Below the pieces are notes generated by a model, which was not told the DNA's origin, ran no database searches, and worked only from the letters and a program-made list of their open reading frames with translations. Shown in pieces: positions 35,413 through 43,315 of a stretch of DNA of 64,000 nt. Location of the stretch: the NCBI RefSeq assembly GCF_000687915.1, contig NZ_JHZY01000004.1:940001-1004000 (forward strand), in the 5' to 3' direction. How positions within the stretch are numbered: the stretch's first letter is position 1; each line of letters begins with the position of its first letter. This DNA comes from Leeuwenhoekiella sp. MAR_2009_132. GTDB taxonomy: Bacteria; Bacteroidota; Bacteroidia; Flavobacteriales; Flavobacteriaceae. A program made the translations under genes and the position numbers.

Positions 35413-36342
35413 ATGGATTTTCAAACGCACCTTAATGCTATTGCCGGTTTTAACAACCTAGAGCTTCTGGCCGGTCAGGTTGTTGAAGGGTTTATTAGCG
35501 GGATGCACAAGAGTCCGTTTCACGGGTTTTCTGCAGAGTTTGCAGAACATAAAGTATATAACGCCGGCGAAAGCACAAAACACATAGATTGGAAGCTTTA
35601 TGCGCGTACAGATAAACTCTATACAAAGCGCTACGAGGAAGAAACAAACCTGCGCTGTCATCTTATCTTAGACAACAGCAGCAGTATGCACTACCCTGCA
35701 CTACCCTCTTCAGGCTTAAACAGCCCAAATAAAATTGCCTTTTCGGTATTAGCGGCGGCGGCTATTATGCAATTGATGAAAAAACAGCGGGATGCGGTAG
35801 GCTTAAGTATATATGCTGAAAATTTTGAGTATTATGCCCCCGAGAAAGGAAGTGAGCGTCATCATCATATGTTGCTTAATCAATTAAATCAAACACTGGT
35901 AAAGCCTAACAATGCGGTAAAAACAGATACCTACGCTAATCTTCACTTCATAGCAGAAAAACTGAAACGCAGATCGCTTGTGTTTTTATTTAGTGATTTG
36001 TTTCAAAATGAAATTGAGCAGGAAAAAACCTTTGAAGCGTTGCAGCATTTAAAATATAATAAGCACGAGGTCGTACTTTTTCATACCTATGATAGCGCTA
36101 CAGAATTAAATTTTAATTTTGACAGTACGCCTAAACGTTTTAAAGATGTGGAAACCGGAAAGCATATTGATGTCTTTTCAGACAACTTAAAAGAAGACTA
36201 TAAAAAACTGGTAAATGCTTATTTTGAGGCTCTTAAATTACGCTGCGCACAATACCGTATAAAATATGTGAAGGCAGATATACAGCGAGGCTTTGCTCCT
36301 ATATTGAGTACATTTCTAGTAGAACGCAAACAGTTTTTATAA
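35413..36342 (+). CDS. DUF58 domain protein (vWA-like)
   Basis: This 309-residue cytoplasmic protein has the DUF58 signature: Gly-x-His-Lys-Ser-Pro-Phe-His-Gly (about 30-38), Asp-Trp-Lys-Leu-Tyr-Ala-Arg-Thr-Asp-Lys (about 59-68), and a vWA-like core Leu-Ile-Leu-Asp-Asn-Ser-Ser-Ser-Met (about 83-92), which could be a metal-ion adhesion site. Such proteins usually work with a MoxR AAA ATPase, but none is adjacent here. A role in protein-complex assembly or envelope function is inferred from family. It is followed by the tRNA-Asp with its own promoter. Confidence 0.88.
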   Translation: MDFQTHLNAIAGFNNLELLAGQVVEGFISGMHKSPFHGFSAEFAEHKVYNAGESTKHIDWKLYARTDKLYTKRYEEETNLRCHLILDNSSSMHYPALPSSGLNSPNKIAFSVLAAAAIMQLMKKQRDAVGLSIYAENFEYYAPEKGSERHHHMLLNQLNQTLVKPNNAVKTDTYANLHFIAEKLKRRSLVFLFSDLFQNEIEQEKTFEALQHLKYNKHEVVLFHTYDSATELNFNFDSTPKRFKDVETGKHIDVFSDNLKEDYKKLVNAYFEALKLRCAQYRIKYVKADIQRGFAPILSTFLVERKQFL

Positions 36343-36367
36343 AAATTAAAAAAAGTTTCATTTTTTG

Positions 36368-36398
36368 TTTGCACACTTAAAAAATGGATGTATATTTG
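36368..36398 (+). promoter_or_regulatory. Promoter of tRNA-Asp
   Basis: TTTG at 36368-36371 and TATATTTG at 36391-36398, spacer 19 bp, a good Bacteroidota -33/-7 match. The tRNA starts 59 bp downstream. Confidence 0.75.
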
Positions 36399-36456
36399 CA
36401 CCCGCAAGAAAGGAAATGATCACCGCTTCTAATCTTCAAAAGTTCTTAAAATATTT

Positions 36457-36530
36457 GGTCTGGTAGTTCAGTTGGTTAGAATACATGCCTGTCACGCATG
36501 GGGTCGCGGGTTCGAGTCCCGTCCAGACCG
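36457..36530 (+). tRNA. tRNA-Asp (GTC), integration target
   Basis: This 74-nt cloverleaf has acceptor arms GGTCTGG and CCAGACC, anticodon GTC, and T-arm GGGTTCGAGTCCC. Its 3' end is the attL core of the 17-kb element and is duplicated at 53772-53789. Confidence 0.96.
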
Positions 36531-36533
36531 CTA
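36516..36533 (+). repeat. attL core of the tRNA-Asp element
   Basis: GTCCCGTCCAGACCGCTA, an 18-bp exact match to 53772-53789. It extends to 23 bp with one mismatch (A versus G) toward the tRNA. Confidence 0.9.
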
Positions 36534-36554
36534 GGAGTTATTCCAAATTCCTAT

Positions 36555-36588
36555 AAAAGCCTGTAAATCATATGATTTACAGGCTTTT
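36555..36588 (+). terminator. Terminator just inside the element
   Basis: A perfect 16-bp stem (AAAAGCCTGTAAATCA with its complement), two-base loop, T-run. It ends the tRNA-Asp transcript. Confidence 0.85.
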
Positions 36589-36640
36589 TCATTTTATTTA
36601 ATGTCGTTTGATATCAAATAATTCCATCAAAAAGGTGAGT

Positions 36641-36653
36641 GATTCGGTGAGTC
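36641..36653 (+). repeat. Element end motif, left copy
   Basis: GATTCGGTGAGTC recurs at 53702-53714 near attR. The left copy is part of an inverted repeat (GGTGAGTC with GACTCACC, 36645-36679). Confidence 0.6.
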
Positions 36654-36780
36654 TTTTTAAACTCAAAAAAGACTCACCGCGAAACCGTATAAAGTGTTAA
36701 AATAAAAGGACTTACATGTTTTCTTTAACACTTTTTAATTAGGACTTTTGTATTTTAAATCCCTCATTTAAAAGACAAAA

Positions 36781-38004
36781 ATGATGGCAAGTTCTATTTC
36801 AATACTTTTCTATCCAAAAACTTCAGCTAAGAAATCATTAAAGGCAGCTACTATTTACGCGCGAATCACTGTAGATTCAAAGCGTAGCGAGTTTTCAACC
36901 CAACATAAGGCAACTGAAAAATGGGATCCCAAACTAGGAAAGATGACGGGTACTAGTGCAGAAGCTCGAATGGTGAACCGACACTTAGACGATGTTCGAA
37001 CTAAAATCTATGAGATTTATGACCGGTTAATTCGAGAAGATAAGCCTGTTTCCGCTCAGATTATCCGGGATATCTATCAAGGTAAAGATGATGAGCAAAG
37101 AATACTTCTAGAGCTATTTAAAGAGCATAATGACCGTATTGAGAGTCTTATCGGCAAAGGATATTCAAATGGCACCCTACAACGTTACAAAGCAGCCCGT
37201 ACGCATTTAGAGAATTACTTGCTTTTTCTTAAAAAGAAAAATGATATCGCATTACGAGAAATTGACTATCAGTTTATATCTGGTTTTGAACATTATCTAA
37301 AATCTCAAAAGAACTGCGCTCACAATACGGCAACAAAATATATTGTCAATTTCAAAAAAATTATGCGCATAGCTTTGGCTAATCAGTTTATAGATAAGGA
37401 TCCTTTCTTTCATTGGAAATCAAACTGGAAAACTAAAGAGCGTGAGTTTTTAACTTCAACAGAACTAAATACGCTAGCTCAAAAAGAGTTCTCAATAGTG
37501 CGCCTGGAACAAGTGCGAGATATTTTTCTTTTTTGCTGCTTTACCGGCCTTGCGTATGCAGATGTAAACAAACTCTCCTCCGATGATATTATACTCGGAT
37601 TAAATGGAGAACGATGGATTAAAACTAAGAGACAAAAAACGAATACGTTAAGTAGCATTCCCATTCTACCAACAGCCGAGCAGATTTTAAATAAGTATAG
37701 TGATCACCCGTGCAGATTGAAGGATAATAAATTATTACCCGTACTCACAAATCAAAAGTCGAATGCGTATTTGAAAGAAATAGCAGATGTCTGCGGAATT
37801 AGCAAAACGCTGACCACACATCTGGCTCGCCATACCTTTGCTACAACGGTTACTTTATCTCGTGGTGTACCCATGGAAACAGTAAGCAAAATGCTCGGCC
37901 ACACCTCTATCAAGACCACACAACTTTATGCTAAAGTACTGGATTCGAAAATTGGAGCAGATATGGATCTTCTTAAAAAGCAAGCTCCAATATTAAAAGA
38001 ATAA
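36781..38004 (+). CDS. int: Tyrosine recombinase / integrase (IntDOT-like)
   Basis: This 407-residue integrase has an N-terminal arm-DNA-binding domain (about 1-95), a SAM-like core-binding domain (about 105-205) and a catalytic domain (about 220-400). Catalytic residues are His347, Arg350, His374 and Tyr383 (Leu-Ala-Arg-His-Thr-Phe; Leu-Gly-His-Thr-Ser; Thr-Thr-Gln-Leu-Tyr). The first catalytic Arg is absent: the motif reads Thr-Gly-Leu-Ala-Tyr-Ala-Asp-Val, as in the Bacteroides conjugative transposon IntDOT group. It lies 250 bp from attL and points inward, so it should drive integration into tRNA-Asp. A second ATG at codon 2 is an equivalent start. Confidence 0.95.
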   Translation: MMASSISILFYPKTSAKKSLKAATIYARITVDSKRSEFSTQHKATEKWDPKLGKMTGTSAEARMVNRHLDDVRTKIYEIYDRLIREDKPVSAQIIRDIYQGKDDEQRILLELFKEHNDRIESLIGKGYSNGTLQRYKAARTHLENYLLFLKKKNDIALREIDYQFISGFEHYLKSQKNCAHNTATKYIVNFKKIMRIALANQFIDKDPFFHWKSNWKTKEREFLTSTELNTLAQKEFSIVRLEQVRDIFLFCCFTGLAYADVNKLSSDDIILGLNGERWIKTKRQKTNTLSSIPILPTAEQILNKYSDHPCRLKDNKLLPVLTNQKSNAYLKEIADVCGISKTLTTHLARHTFATTVTLSRGVPMETVSKMLGHTSIKTTQLYAKVLDSKIGADMDLLKKQAPILKE

Positions 38005-38308
38005 GTGTTTTTTAGCCTTAAATATGAAAACAGATATCACTCAACGTGTTAATAACTCAAGTTTTGACCTATTTCGCCAATTTTATCTGATGTTAATTAG
38101 AGTTACTTGAATGATCCACAAATTCAATTCAATAAATTCTGAAACCATTTAAACGTATTTCATTACAAATTATTGATTTTCAGTTATTTGTGAATAACTA
38201 TTTATTAAAAATCTCCTATTCCTCTATTCCTATTTCTACTTTTATTTCAGGAATTCTAATAAAACAAACAAAGCGCTTTGTTCACTATTCACTTTCAAAT
38301 CGAATACG
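38005..38308. other. Intergenic region with palindrome upstream of HTH gene
   Basis: No gene is seen. The stretch is AT-rich, with a pyrimidine-rich CTCCTATTCCTCTATTCC repeat near 38210 and a perfect 16-bp palindrome AACAAAGCGCTTTGTT at 38267-38282, 26 bp before the next start codon. Confidence 0.6.
38267..38282. promoter_or_regulatory. 16-bp perfect palindrome, candidate operator
   Basis: AACAAAGCGCTTTGTT is fully self-complementary. Its position directly ahead of the HTH gene suggests a regulator-binding site. Confidence 0.45.
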
Positions 38309-38596
38309 ATGAACACAATTAAATTAGACGAAAGGCTTGAGCGAATTGAATTGCTTTTATTAGCCAATAAGAAGGTACTTACTCTTGAAGAAGCTTGTGA
38401 TTATACAGGTATATCCCGTAGCTATCTTTACAAATTAACTTCAACAGGAATGATTCCCCACAGTAAACCGAGTGGAAAGCTTATTTACTTTGAACGGGAA
38501 GAGCTTGAACACTGGTTAATGCAGAACAAGAAGTTCTCAGATTCAGATTTTAAGGAGTCTGCTGCGCATAAATCAAAAGAGGAAAGAAATTCATAG
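38309..38596 (+). CDS. AlpA/excisionase-like helix-turn-helix protein
   Basis: This 95-residue protein has a MerR/AlpA-type winged helix-turn-helix at about 25-75: Leu-Thr-Leu-Glu-Glu-Ala-Cys-Asp-Tyr-Thr-Gly-Ile-Ser-Arg-Ser-Tyr-Leu-Tyr-Lys, then Ile-Pro-His-Ser-Lys-Pro and Leu-Ile-Tyr-Phe-Glu-Arg. The flanks are charged. In Bacteroidota elements this family sits between int and the replication genes and acts as excisionase or transcription regulator. It lies 17 bp before vapE and is likely co-transcribed with it. Confidence 0.88.
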   Translation: MNTIKLDERLERIELLLLANKKVLTLEEACDYTGISRSYLYKLTSTGMIPHSKPSGKLIYFEREELEHWLMQNKKFSDSDFKESAAHKSKEERNS

Positions 38597-38613
38597 ACCT
38601 ATAAACCATAGCT

Positions 38614-39792
38614 ATGAAAAATCACAAACTCTATCAAGTAGCAGATCCTAAGAAAAAGACGGTTTACGATTACACCATTGAGTACCTTTTTGAGAAGTAC
38701 GACATTCTTTACAATGAAATCTCGCACGATTTTCAAATCTCTTTGAAACAGAAAAAGCAATGGAGCTATCTAAATCTAAATTCACTAATCATTGAACTAA
38801 CCAAAGCCGGGATAGATATCAGTACTTCTAAATTGGAAATTCTGATCAAATCGGAGCTGATTGATTCCTATAATCCGATAAAAGAATATTTTGAATCTCT
38901 GGAGGCTTGGGATGGCAAAGATCACATCGAGAAGCTCGCTTCATTTGTGCCGCTTTATGAACACGAAGTATTCGTTTATCATTTCAAGAAATGGCTGGTT
39001 AGAGCTATCAAATGTGCCTTGGAGCCTGCGTATTTCAATAAGCAGGCTCTAATTATCAGTCATAGCGGCCAAAGCTCAGGTAAATCAACCTGGTGCCGAT
39101 ATCTCTGCCCACCGGAATTAGCCGAATATATGGCCGAAGACATCAATAGCGATAAAGATGCGCGTATTCAATTGTGCAGAAATTTTCTTTATAATCTCGA
39201 TGAGCTGGCTGTACTTTCGAAGAATGATGTGAATGCGCTTAAAGCTTTTTTCTCAAAGACTTTTATCAACGAGCGTTTGCCCTATGACCGCAAGAATACC
39301 ATACTACCCAGAATTTGCTCCTTTATGGGTTCGACCAATATGTCTTCCTTTTTAAATGATGAAACAGGTTCTGTGCGTTGGTTGTGTTTTGAACTGATGG
39401 GACCAATCGATTTTGATTATAAGAAAGAAGTAGCTATTCGAGACGTCTGGAGTCAGGCTTATCACTTAGCCTATAAAGATCCCAATTTCAATTCGGAGCT
39501 CACCGTAAAAGATGTTAATGAAAATGAGGAGCGCAACCAGCGGTATACCAAAATGACCACCGAGCAGGAACTTATTGCCAAGTACTATGAAAAGTCTACC
39601 CACGAAAAAGATTTTGTAACGGCCACAGACATTATGGTGAGCCTGAATTGTCTGAATATACGCATTAGTCAGATCAATCTGGGACGTGCCCTTTCAGGCT
39701 TTGGTTTTCAGAAGATCAAACACCCGAAACGCAGGATTTACGGGTACTTAGCAAAGCGGAAGTTTATAGAATCGCCTTACGAACTAGGCTGA
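38614..39792 (+). CDS. VapE-domain P-loop ATPase (replicative helicase-like)
   Basis: This 392-residue protein of the virulence-associated E family is a superfamily 3-like helicase core found in phage-like and mobilizable islands. It has Walker A Gly-Gln-Ser-Ser-Gly-Lys-Ser-Thr (152-159) and Walker B Phe-Leu-Tyr-Asn-Leu-Asp-Glu-Leu-Ala (about 192-200). A further motif Arg-Ile-Cys-Ser-Phe-Met-Gly-Ser-Thr-Asn (about 231-240) is sensor-like. With the TOPRIM primase gene 240 bp downstream and an iteron/palindrome block between them, it probably replicates the excised element. The N-terminal 90 residues are not catalytic and may bind partner or DNA. Confidence 0.9.
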   Translation: MKNHKLYQVADPKKKTVYDYTIEYLFEKYDILYNEISHDFQISLKQKKQWSYLNLNSLIIELTKAGIDISTSKLEILIKSELIDSYNPIKEYFESLEAWDGKDHIEKLASFVPLYEHEVFVYHFKKWLVRAIKCALEPAYFNKQALIISHSGQSSGKSTWCRYLCPPELAEYMAEDINSDKDARIQLCRNFLYNLDELAVLSKNDVNALKAFFSKTFINERLPYDRKNTILPRICSFMGSTNMSSFLNDETGSVRWLCFELMGPIDFDYKKEVAIRDVWSQAYHLAYKDPNFNSELTVKDVNENEERNQRYTKMTTEQELIAKYYEKSTHEKDFVTATDIMVSLNCLNIRISQINLGRALSGFGFQKIKHPKRRIYGYLAKRKFIESPYELG

Positions 39793-39812
39793 TGAAAGAA
39801 AAAAGAATAAAT

Positions 39813-40007
39813 CCTCTTACCATTCTACCACAAATCCTCTAAGACCCTATAAACAGTAGGCTCATTTGTGGTAGGATCTTAAGAAGTCATCTTACCACAA
39901 TCCTACCCATCTTACCCCAAATGTGTGGTAGGATGGGTAGGATGAAAAAAGGACTTACCCAGATCATTAAGCCCCGTGTTTACTGGGATGGGTAAGATGG
40001 TAGGATG
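39813..40007. repeat. Iteron-like block with large palindrome, candidate replication origin
   Basis: Copies of GGTAGGAT, GGGTAGGAT and GGGTAAGATGG occur in both orientations at about 39818-39835, 39866-39876, 39889-39920, 39925-39943 and 39985-40007. A 17-bp near-perfect inverted repeat (39900-39916 with 39927-39943) surrounds a 10-bp loop. The block fills the gap between VapE and primase genes. Iterons and a palindrome there suggest an origin bound by an initiator. Confidence 0.55.
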
Positions 40008-40033
40008 TTTTGGAATTTTTAAACTATTTACAG

Positions 40034-40888
40034 ATGAAAAAAGAAAAACTATCGTGTGAAAATGCCCGAAAAATTCCCATCGAAAAGGCGCTGGAATTTT
40101 TAGGACACCTTCCCACTCGCAATTCGGAAAAGGAAGCTTGGTTTCTAAGTCCCCTGCGGTCAGAAACCCAAGCATCCTTTAAAGTTTCCAAAAAACTAAA
40201 CTGCTGGTACGATCACGGATTGGGGATTGGCGGGAACATCATAGATCTCATTTGTGAGCTTTCAAAAGTATCGGTGAGTCAGGCTCTAGAAATTTTAGCT
40301 CAACTTAAAACAGTGAATTACGATCTTTCAAAACAGCAACGTTCTAATTTAAAGGAATCTGGAATTGAAATCAAAGATGTAAAATTCATTCAACATCCAG
40401 CTTTATTACAGTATTTGACTAAACGAAAAATCAGCCTGACTATAGCTAATACCTTTTGCAGGGAGGTTCATTATACTATTGGTAATAAATATTGTTTTTC
40501 CATTGGACTCAAAAACAATTCTGAAGGATGGGAACTTAGAAACAAATATTTCAAATCTTCAAGCTCACCAAAAGATCTGACTTGGATCAAAAATGAATCC
40601 CAGAATTTGATGGTTCTGGAAGGAATGTTTGATCTATTATCACTGATAACAATCTATCCAAATTTAAAACGAGAAGCTGACTTTTTGATTTTAAACTCCA
40701 TTGCTTTTGCAGACAAAGCACTTCCCATTTTAGATAATTATAAAACGATAGAGCTCTATTTGGATCGGGATGAGGCCGGAAGAAAAACCACAGCTTTCTT
40801 CTTGAATTCAACGCCAAAATGCATTGATAAATCTGAGTTCTATTCTGCTGAAAAAGACCTGAATGTCTGGCTGATGAAAAGGAAATAA
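40034..40888 (+). CDS. CHC2/TOPRIM primase-like protein
   Basis: From the ATG at 40034 the protein is 284 residues; an in-frame ATG at 40010 lies inside the iteron flank and is less likely. The N-terminal part resembles a DnaG zinc-binding domain (Ser-Pro-Leu-Arg-Ser-Glu-Thr-Gln-Ala-Ser-Phe; Gly-x-Gly-Gly-Asn-Ile-Ile-Asp), although the usual Cys/His zinc ligands are mostly lost. The C-terminal TOPRIM has Leu-Glu-Gly-Met-Phe-Asp (catalytic Glu) and Tyr-Leu-Asp-Arg-Asp-Glu-Ala-Gly (acidic pair). It probably primes replication of the excised element together with VapE. Confidence 0.88.
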   Translation: MKKEKLSCENARKIPIEKALEFLGHLPTRNSEKEAWFLSPLRSETQASFKVSKKLNCWYDHGLGIGGNIIDLICELSKVSVSQALEILAQLKTVNYDLSKQQRSNLKESGIEIKDVKFIQHPALLQYLTKRKISLTIANTFCREVHYTIGNKYCFSIGLKNNSEGWELRNKYFKSSSSPKDLTWIKNESQNLMVLEGMFDLLSLITIYPNLKREADFLILNSIAFADKALPILDNYKTIELYLDRDEAGRKTTAFFLNSTPKCIDKSEFYSAEKDLNVWLMKRK

Positions 40889-40900
40889 AACTGATTTCTG

Positions 40901-40949
40901 GAGAGCAGGGCAAGATGTGTGGCTGTGGCCACAATCTTGCTTTGCTCCC
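40901..40949. repeat. Inverted repeat upstream of mobC, candidate oriT
   Basis: GAGCA...GCAAGAT...GTGGC pairs with GCCACA-ATCTTGC-TTGCTC across a short loop (arms about 40903-40923 and 40928-40947). The position between primase and mobC is where Bacteroidota mobilizable elements often keep oriT. The nick site is not identified. Confidence 0.45.
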
Positions 40950-40976
40950 GATGGTTGCAAAGAAAAAATACAAACG

Positions 40977-41273
40977 ATGAAACGAGCACTTATCAAATTC
41001 AGATGCAGCGTATATGAGAAAAAACTGCTGCAGGTAAAAGCAAAAGCTGCAGGTAAAAGCCTTAGTGCTTTTTGCCGAAATAGCCTAATGGAACAACAGA
41101 TCATAGAGCGGATGAATGAAGATTATATCAAGACCTATAAAATGCTGGTGAAGTATCACAACAACTTTAAACGTATTGGAAATATGTATAAAAAAGGGAA
41201 TCCAAAGCTCAGTGAGGAAGTAGTTCTGGTGGCTGAAGAAATCAAGAAACATCTTAAAAGCATCATCCCATGA
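40977..41273 (+). CDS. mobC: MobC-like relaxosome accessory protein
   Basis: I take the ATG at 40977 (98 residues), because an upstream ATG at 40917 lies in the inverted repeat and adds an unlikely Trp/Pro-rich lead. The protein begins with a ribbon-helix-helix-like basic strand (Lys-Phe-Arg-Cys-Ser-Val-Tyr-Glu-Lys-Lys), then a helix with Ala-Gly-Lys-Ser-Leu-Ser-Ala-Phe-Cys-Arg-Asn, and ends in a long charged helix. This matches MobC proteins that help the relaxase open oriT. Its stop overlaps the relaxase start by 4 bp (ATGA), implying coupled translation. Confidence 0.85.
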   Translation: MKRALIKFRCSVYEKKLLQVKAKAAGKSLSAFCRNSLMEQQIIERMNEDYIKTYKMLVKYHNNFKRIGNMYKKGNPKLSEEVVLVAEEIKKHLKSIIP

Positions 41274-42097
41274 TAGGCAAAGGAAGTTCCATATCTAGTA
41301 CACTCGGAGCCTTGAGATACGGTAATAATCCAGATAAAGAAGCGGAGCTGGTATACAGTCACCTAATCATTGGAGATACTGCAGAAGAAATCACCAGAGA
41401 GTTTGAAGCGGTACAACACCTGAATCAAAACTGTGAGCGCAATACCTTGAGTTTTATTCTAAGCCCAACAGTTAAAGACGGAGCAAATATGAATAATGAG
41501 GATTTAGGCAAACTCACTAAAACCTTTATTCAACACATGAAATTACAAGACCGACAGGCAGTGGGGTATGTGCATCGCGATAAAGAGCATACCCACGTGC
41601 ATCTATATGTTAATCGTATTGATCTAAATGGAAAAGCGTATAAGGATAGTTTTATTGGCAAACAAAGTCAATTGGCAGCAGAGCGAACTGCAAGGGAACT
41701 GGGAATTCAAACGGTAAAAGATGTTCAGTATGAAAAGAATCTAGCGCTCGGGAGCATCCGAAGTGAACTACAGAAGGCACACGAGCAAACTATTGGCAAG
41801 GAAGGAGCTAAAGATTTACAAACATACATCAACCGAATGCAGGAAAAACAGATTACAGTAATCCCGGTCATTAATAAATCAAAAGAACTTCAGGGTTTTC
41901 GATTTGAATATAACGGGCAAAGTTTGAAAGGAAGCGAAGTGCACCGATCGATGTCAGCAAGCAATTTATTGAAATCAATAGTTCGTCAAAAAAATGTTCT
42001 AATTGGTGGAAAAAGTATTCCTATAGCACCAAGTCTGGTTAAAGCAATTGCTAAAAGAGTAATCAAACTAGTAATCAATAAAGGAATTGGAATATGA
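41270..42097 (+). CDS. mobB: Relaxase / mobilization nuclease (MobB-like)
   Basis: This 275-residue relaxase nicks one strand at oriT and pilots it to the recipient. The metal-binding histidines are in Glu-His-Thr-His-Val-His-Leu-Tyr-Val-Asn-Arg-Ile (about 105-116). A Tyr-Gly-Asn-Asn near residue 17-20 and the upstream Tyr-Ser-His could supply the nicking tyrosine. It is short relative to many relaxases and has a basic C-terminus. Overlaps of 4 bp on both sides tie it to mobC and the next gene. With no transfer pore genes in the element, mobilization would need a helper conjugative system. Confidence 0.92.
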   Translation: MIGKGSSISSTLGALRYGNNPDKEAELVYSHLIIGDTAEEITREFEAVQHLNQNCERNTLSFILSPTVKDGANMNNEDLGKLTKTFIQHMKLQDRQAVGYVHRDKEHTHVHLYVNRIDLNGKAYKDSFIGKQSQLAAERTARELGIQTVKDVQYEKNLALGSIRSELQKAHEQTIGKEGAKDLQTYINRMQEKQITVIPVINKSKELQGFRFEYNGQSLKGSEVHRSMSASNLLKSIVRQKNVLIGGKSIPIAPSLVKAIAKRVIKLVINKGIGI

Positions 42098-42414
42098 CTA
42101 AATTAGAAATCCTATCAGAACTGCTCGTGGAAGAGCTACACAGCTTTAAGGAAGAAGTCAACCGTCTAGAAAAGATTGAAAAAAGCCTAAAGGATACGTC
42201 AATAAAAGCAGATAGCACCCAGATAGAAAAGCTGATTGCGGATCATTTTAGAAAACTGGAAGTTGATCAAACTGCTCAACAGGAAAACCGAGAAGAAATA
42301 TTGAAAATTATTAAGCATTCCCGGACGATTCCCAATTGGCTTATTGTACTAGTTCTAATTCTAATTCTTTTTCTTTCACTAGCATTTGCTATAGCTTACC
42401 TCTTGCTGCACTGA
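42094..42414 (+). CDS. Coiled-coil protein with C-terminal membrane anchor
   Basis: This 106-residue protein has a charged N-terminal coiled coil (about 1-70, heptad-like Glu/Leu/Lys). It is followed by one hydrophobic helix at about 81-104 (Leu-Ile-Val-Leu-Val-Leu-Ile-Leu-Ile-Leu-Phe-Leu). The ATGA overlap with the relaxase gene makes it the third gene of the mob operon. Proteins of this kind end mob operons in other Bacteroidota elements and may tether the relaxosome to the membrane. Direct function is not known. Confidence 0.75.
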   Translation: MTKLEILSELLVEELHSFKEEVNRLEKIEKSLKDTSIKADSTQIEKLIADHFRKLEVDQTAQQENREEILKIIKHSRTIPNWLIVLVLILILFLSLAFAIAYLLLH

Positions 42415-42589
42415 TTCAAAAATAGAATTAATTTTTTCTTTCAAAAAAACCTGTCTTTAGTGAAGGCCTTTTCGAAAGAAAAAATGATGGGAAAGGTTTG
42501 GGGTTTAAATCGAAGAGTTAATTTTTTAAGGGTTTTCTCACGTTACGGAGTTAACTGTATCTAACGTTCCGGGCTCAAACGCTTAAATC

Positions 42590-43315
42590 GCATTTAATAG
42601 GCTTGTAGGTAGTACGTTTGGGCAGTTCATTGATAAAAGAAATTTCAATAATAGGCCTGCTCCCCCGTTTTTAAAAAATATCAAAGCGTTCTCTGCAGTT
42701 TCAATTTGATACACCTGCTGTGCTATTTACATCTTGAGGTGTTCGTTAGCCGGCATTTGATCGGTGCGTTTAGCAGCATTGGGAATGGCATTAAAATATA
42801 ATTTCCCTGCTCCCCTTCTTTAATAAGTCGCAACTTATTCTTTTTAAAAGAACTGAAAACTTCTCATGAACACCCGATATGGAAATACGCTTTTGATTAA
42901 TTCTAAAGATTTGATTTTCGTCATATTTACCATTTGGGGAATCGTAAGGAGTGATGAGTGTCGCTTTCCAAATAGTAAACATGCGTTTTAGACAGTTCCA
43001 GCTATAAGAGTCTTAGCCTTCGGCAAGAGTTCCCTAATGCATTGTTGGGCAACAACCCAAAATAATCATCTTATCATTATACATTTTTTTACAGATCCCG
43101 TGTTTATTAATACCTTTAGGCAACACATTGTTAAAGAAGGGGAATAAATAGAGAGATTGATAGACCTGCTTCGATTTTGGCAGCATTAAACTGATTGCAA
43201 TTTTATCTTTAGTATTGAGCCAGTTTTCTAAATAGATAAATTCAAAACTTCGATTGGATCTTTGTTCAATTAATTCAGCTTTTTCTATTTTAAAGAAAGC
43301 TCTTGACATTCTCAT
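42590..43315 (-). pseudogene. Decayed hipA-like toxin gene
   Basis: Fragments in shifting frames on the minus strand match HipA. From the ATG at complement 43313-43315: Phe-Phe-Lys-Ile-Glu-Lys-Ala and Leu-Phe-Pro-Phe-Phe-Asn-Asn-Val-Leu-Pro-Lys-Gly (HipA N-terminal). Further on come Ile-Ser-Ile-Ser-Gly-Val-His-Glu-Lys-Phe-Ser-Val-Leu-Leu, Glu-Gly-Glu-Gln-Gly-Asn-Tyr-Ile-Leu, and Pro-Ala-Asn-Glu-His-Leu-Lys-Met, then an in-frame stop and Ile-Glu-Thr-Ala-Glu-Asn-Ala-Leu-Ile-Phe-Phe-Lys-Asn-Gly. Several frameshifts and stops separate them and the kinase C-terminus is missing, so it is inactive. The 3' limit is approximate. Confidence 0.75.

Noticed and set aside
36555..36588. Hairpin as a possible integron-like or riboswitch element
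   Set aside because: A perfect stem with short loop and T-run right after a tRNA is best explained as a terminator.
43034..43315. Intact 93-residue protein
   Set aside because: It is the N-terminal fragment of HipA followed by more HipA blocks in other frames, so it is part of a pseudogene.
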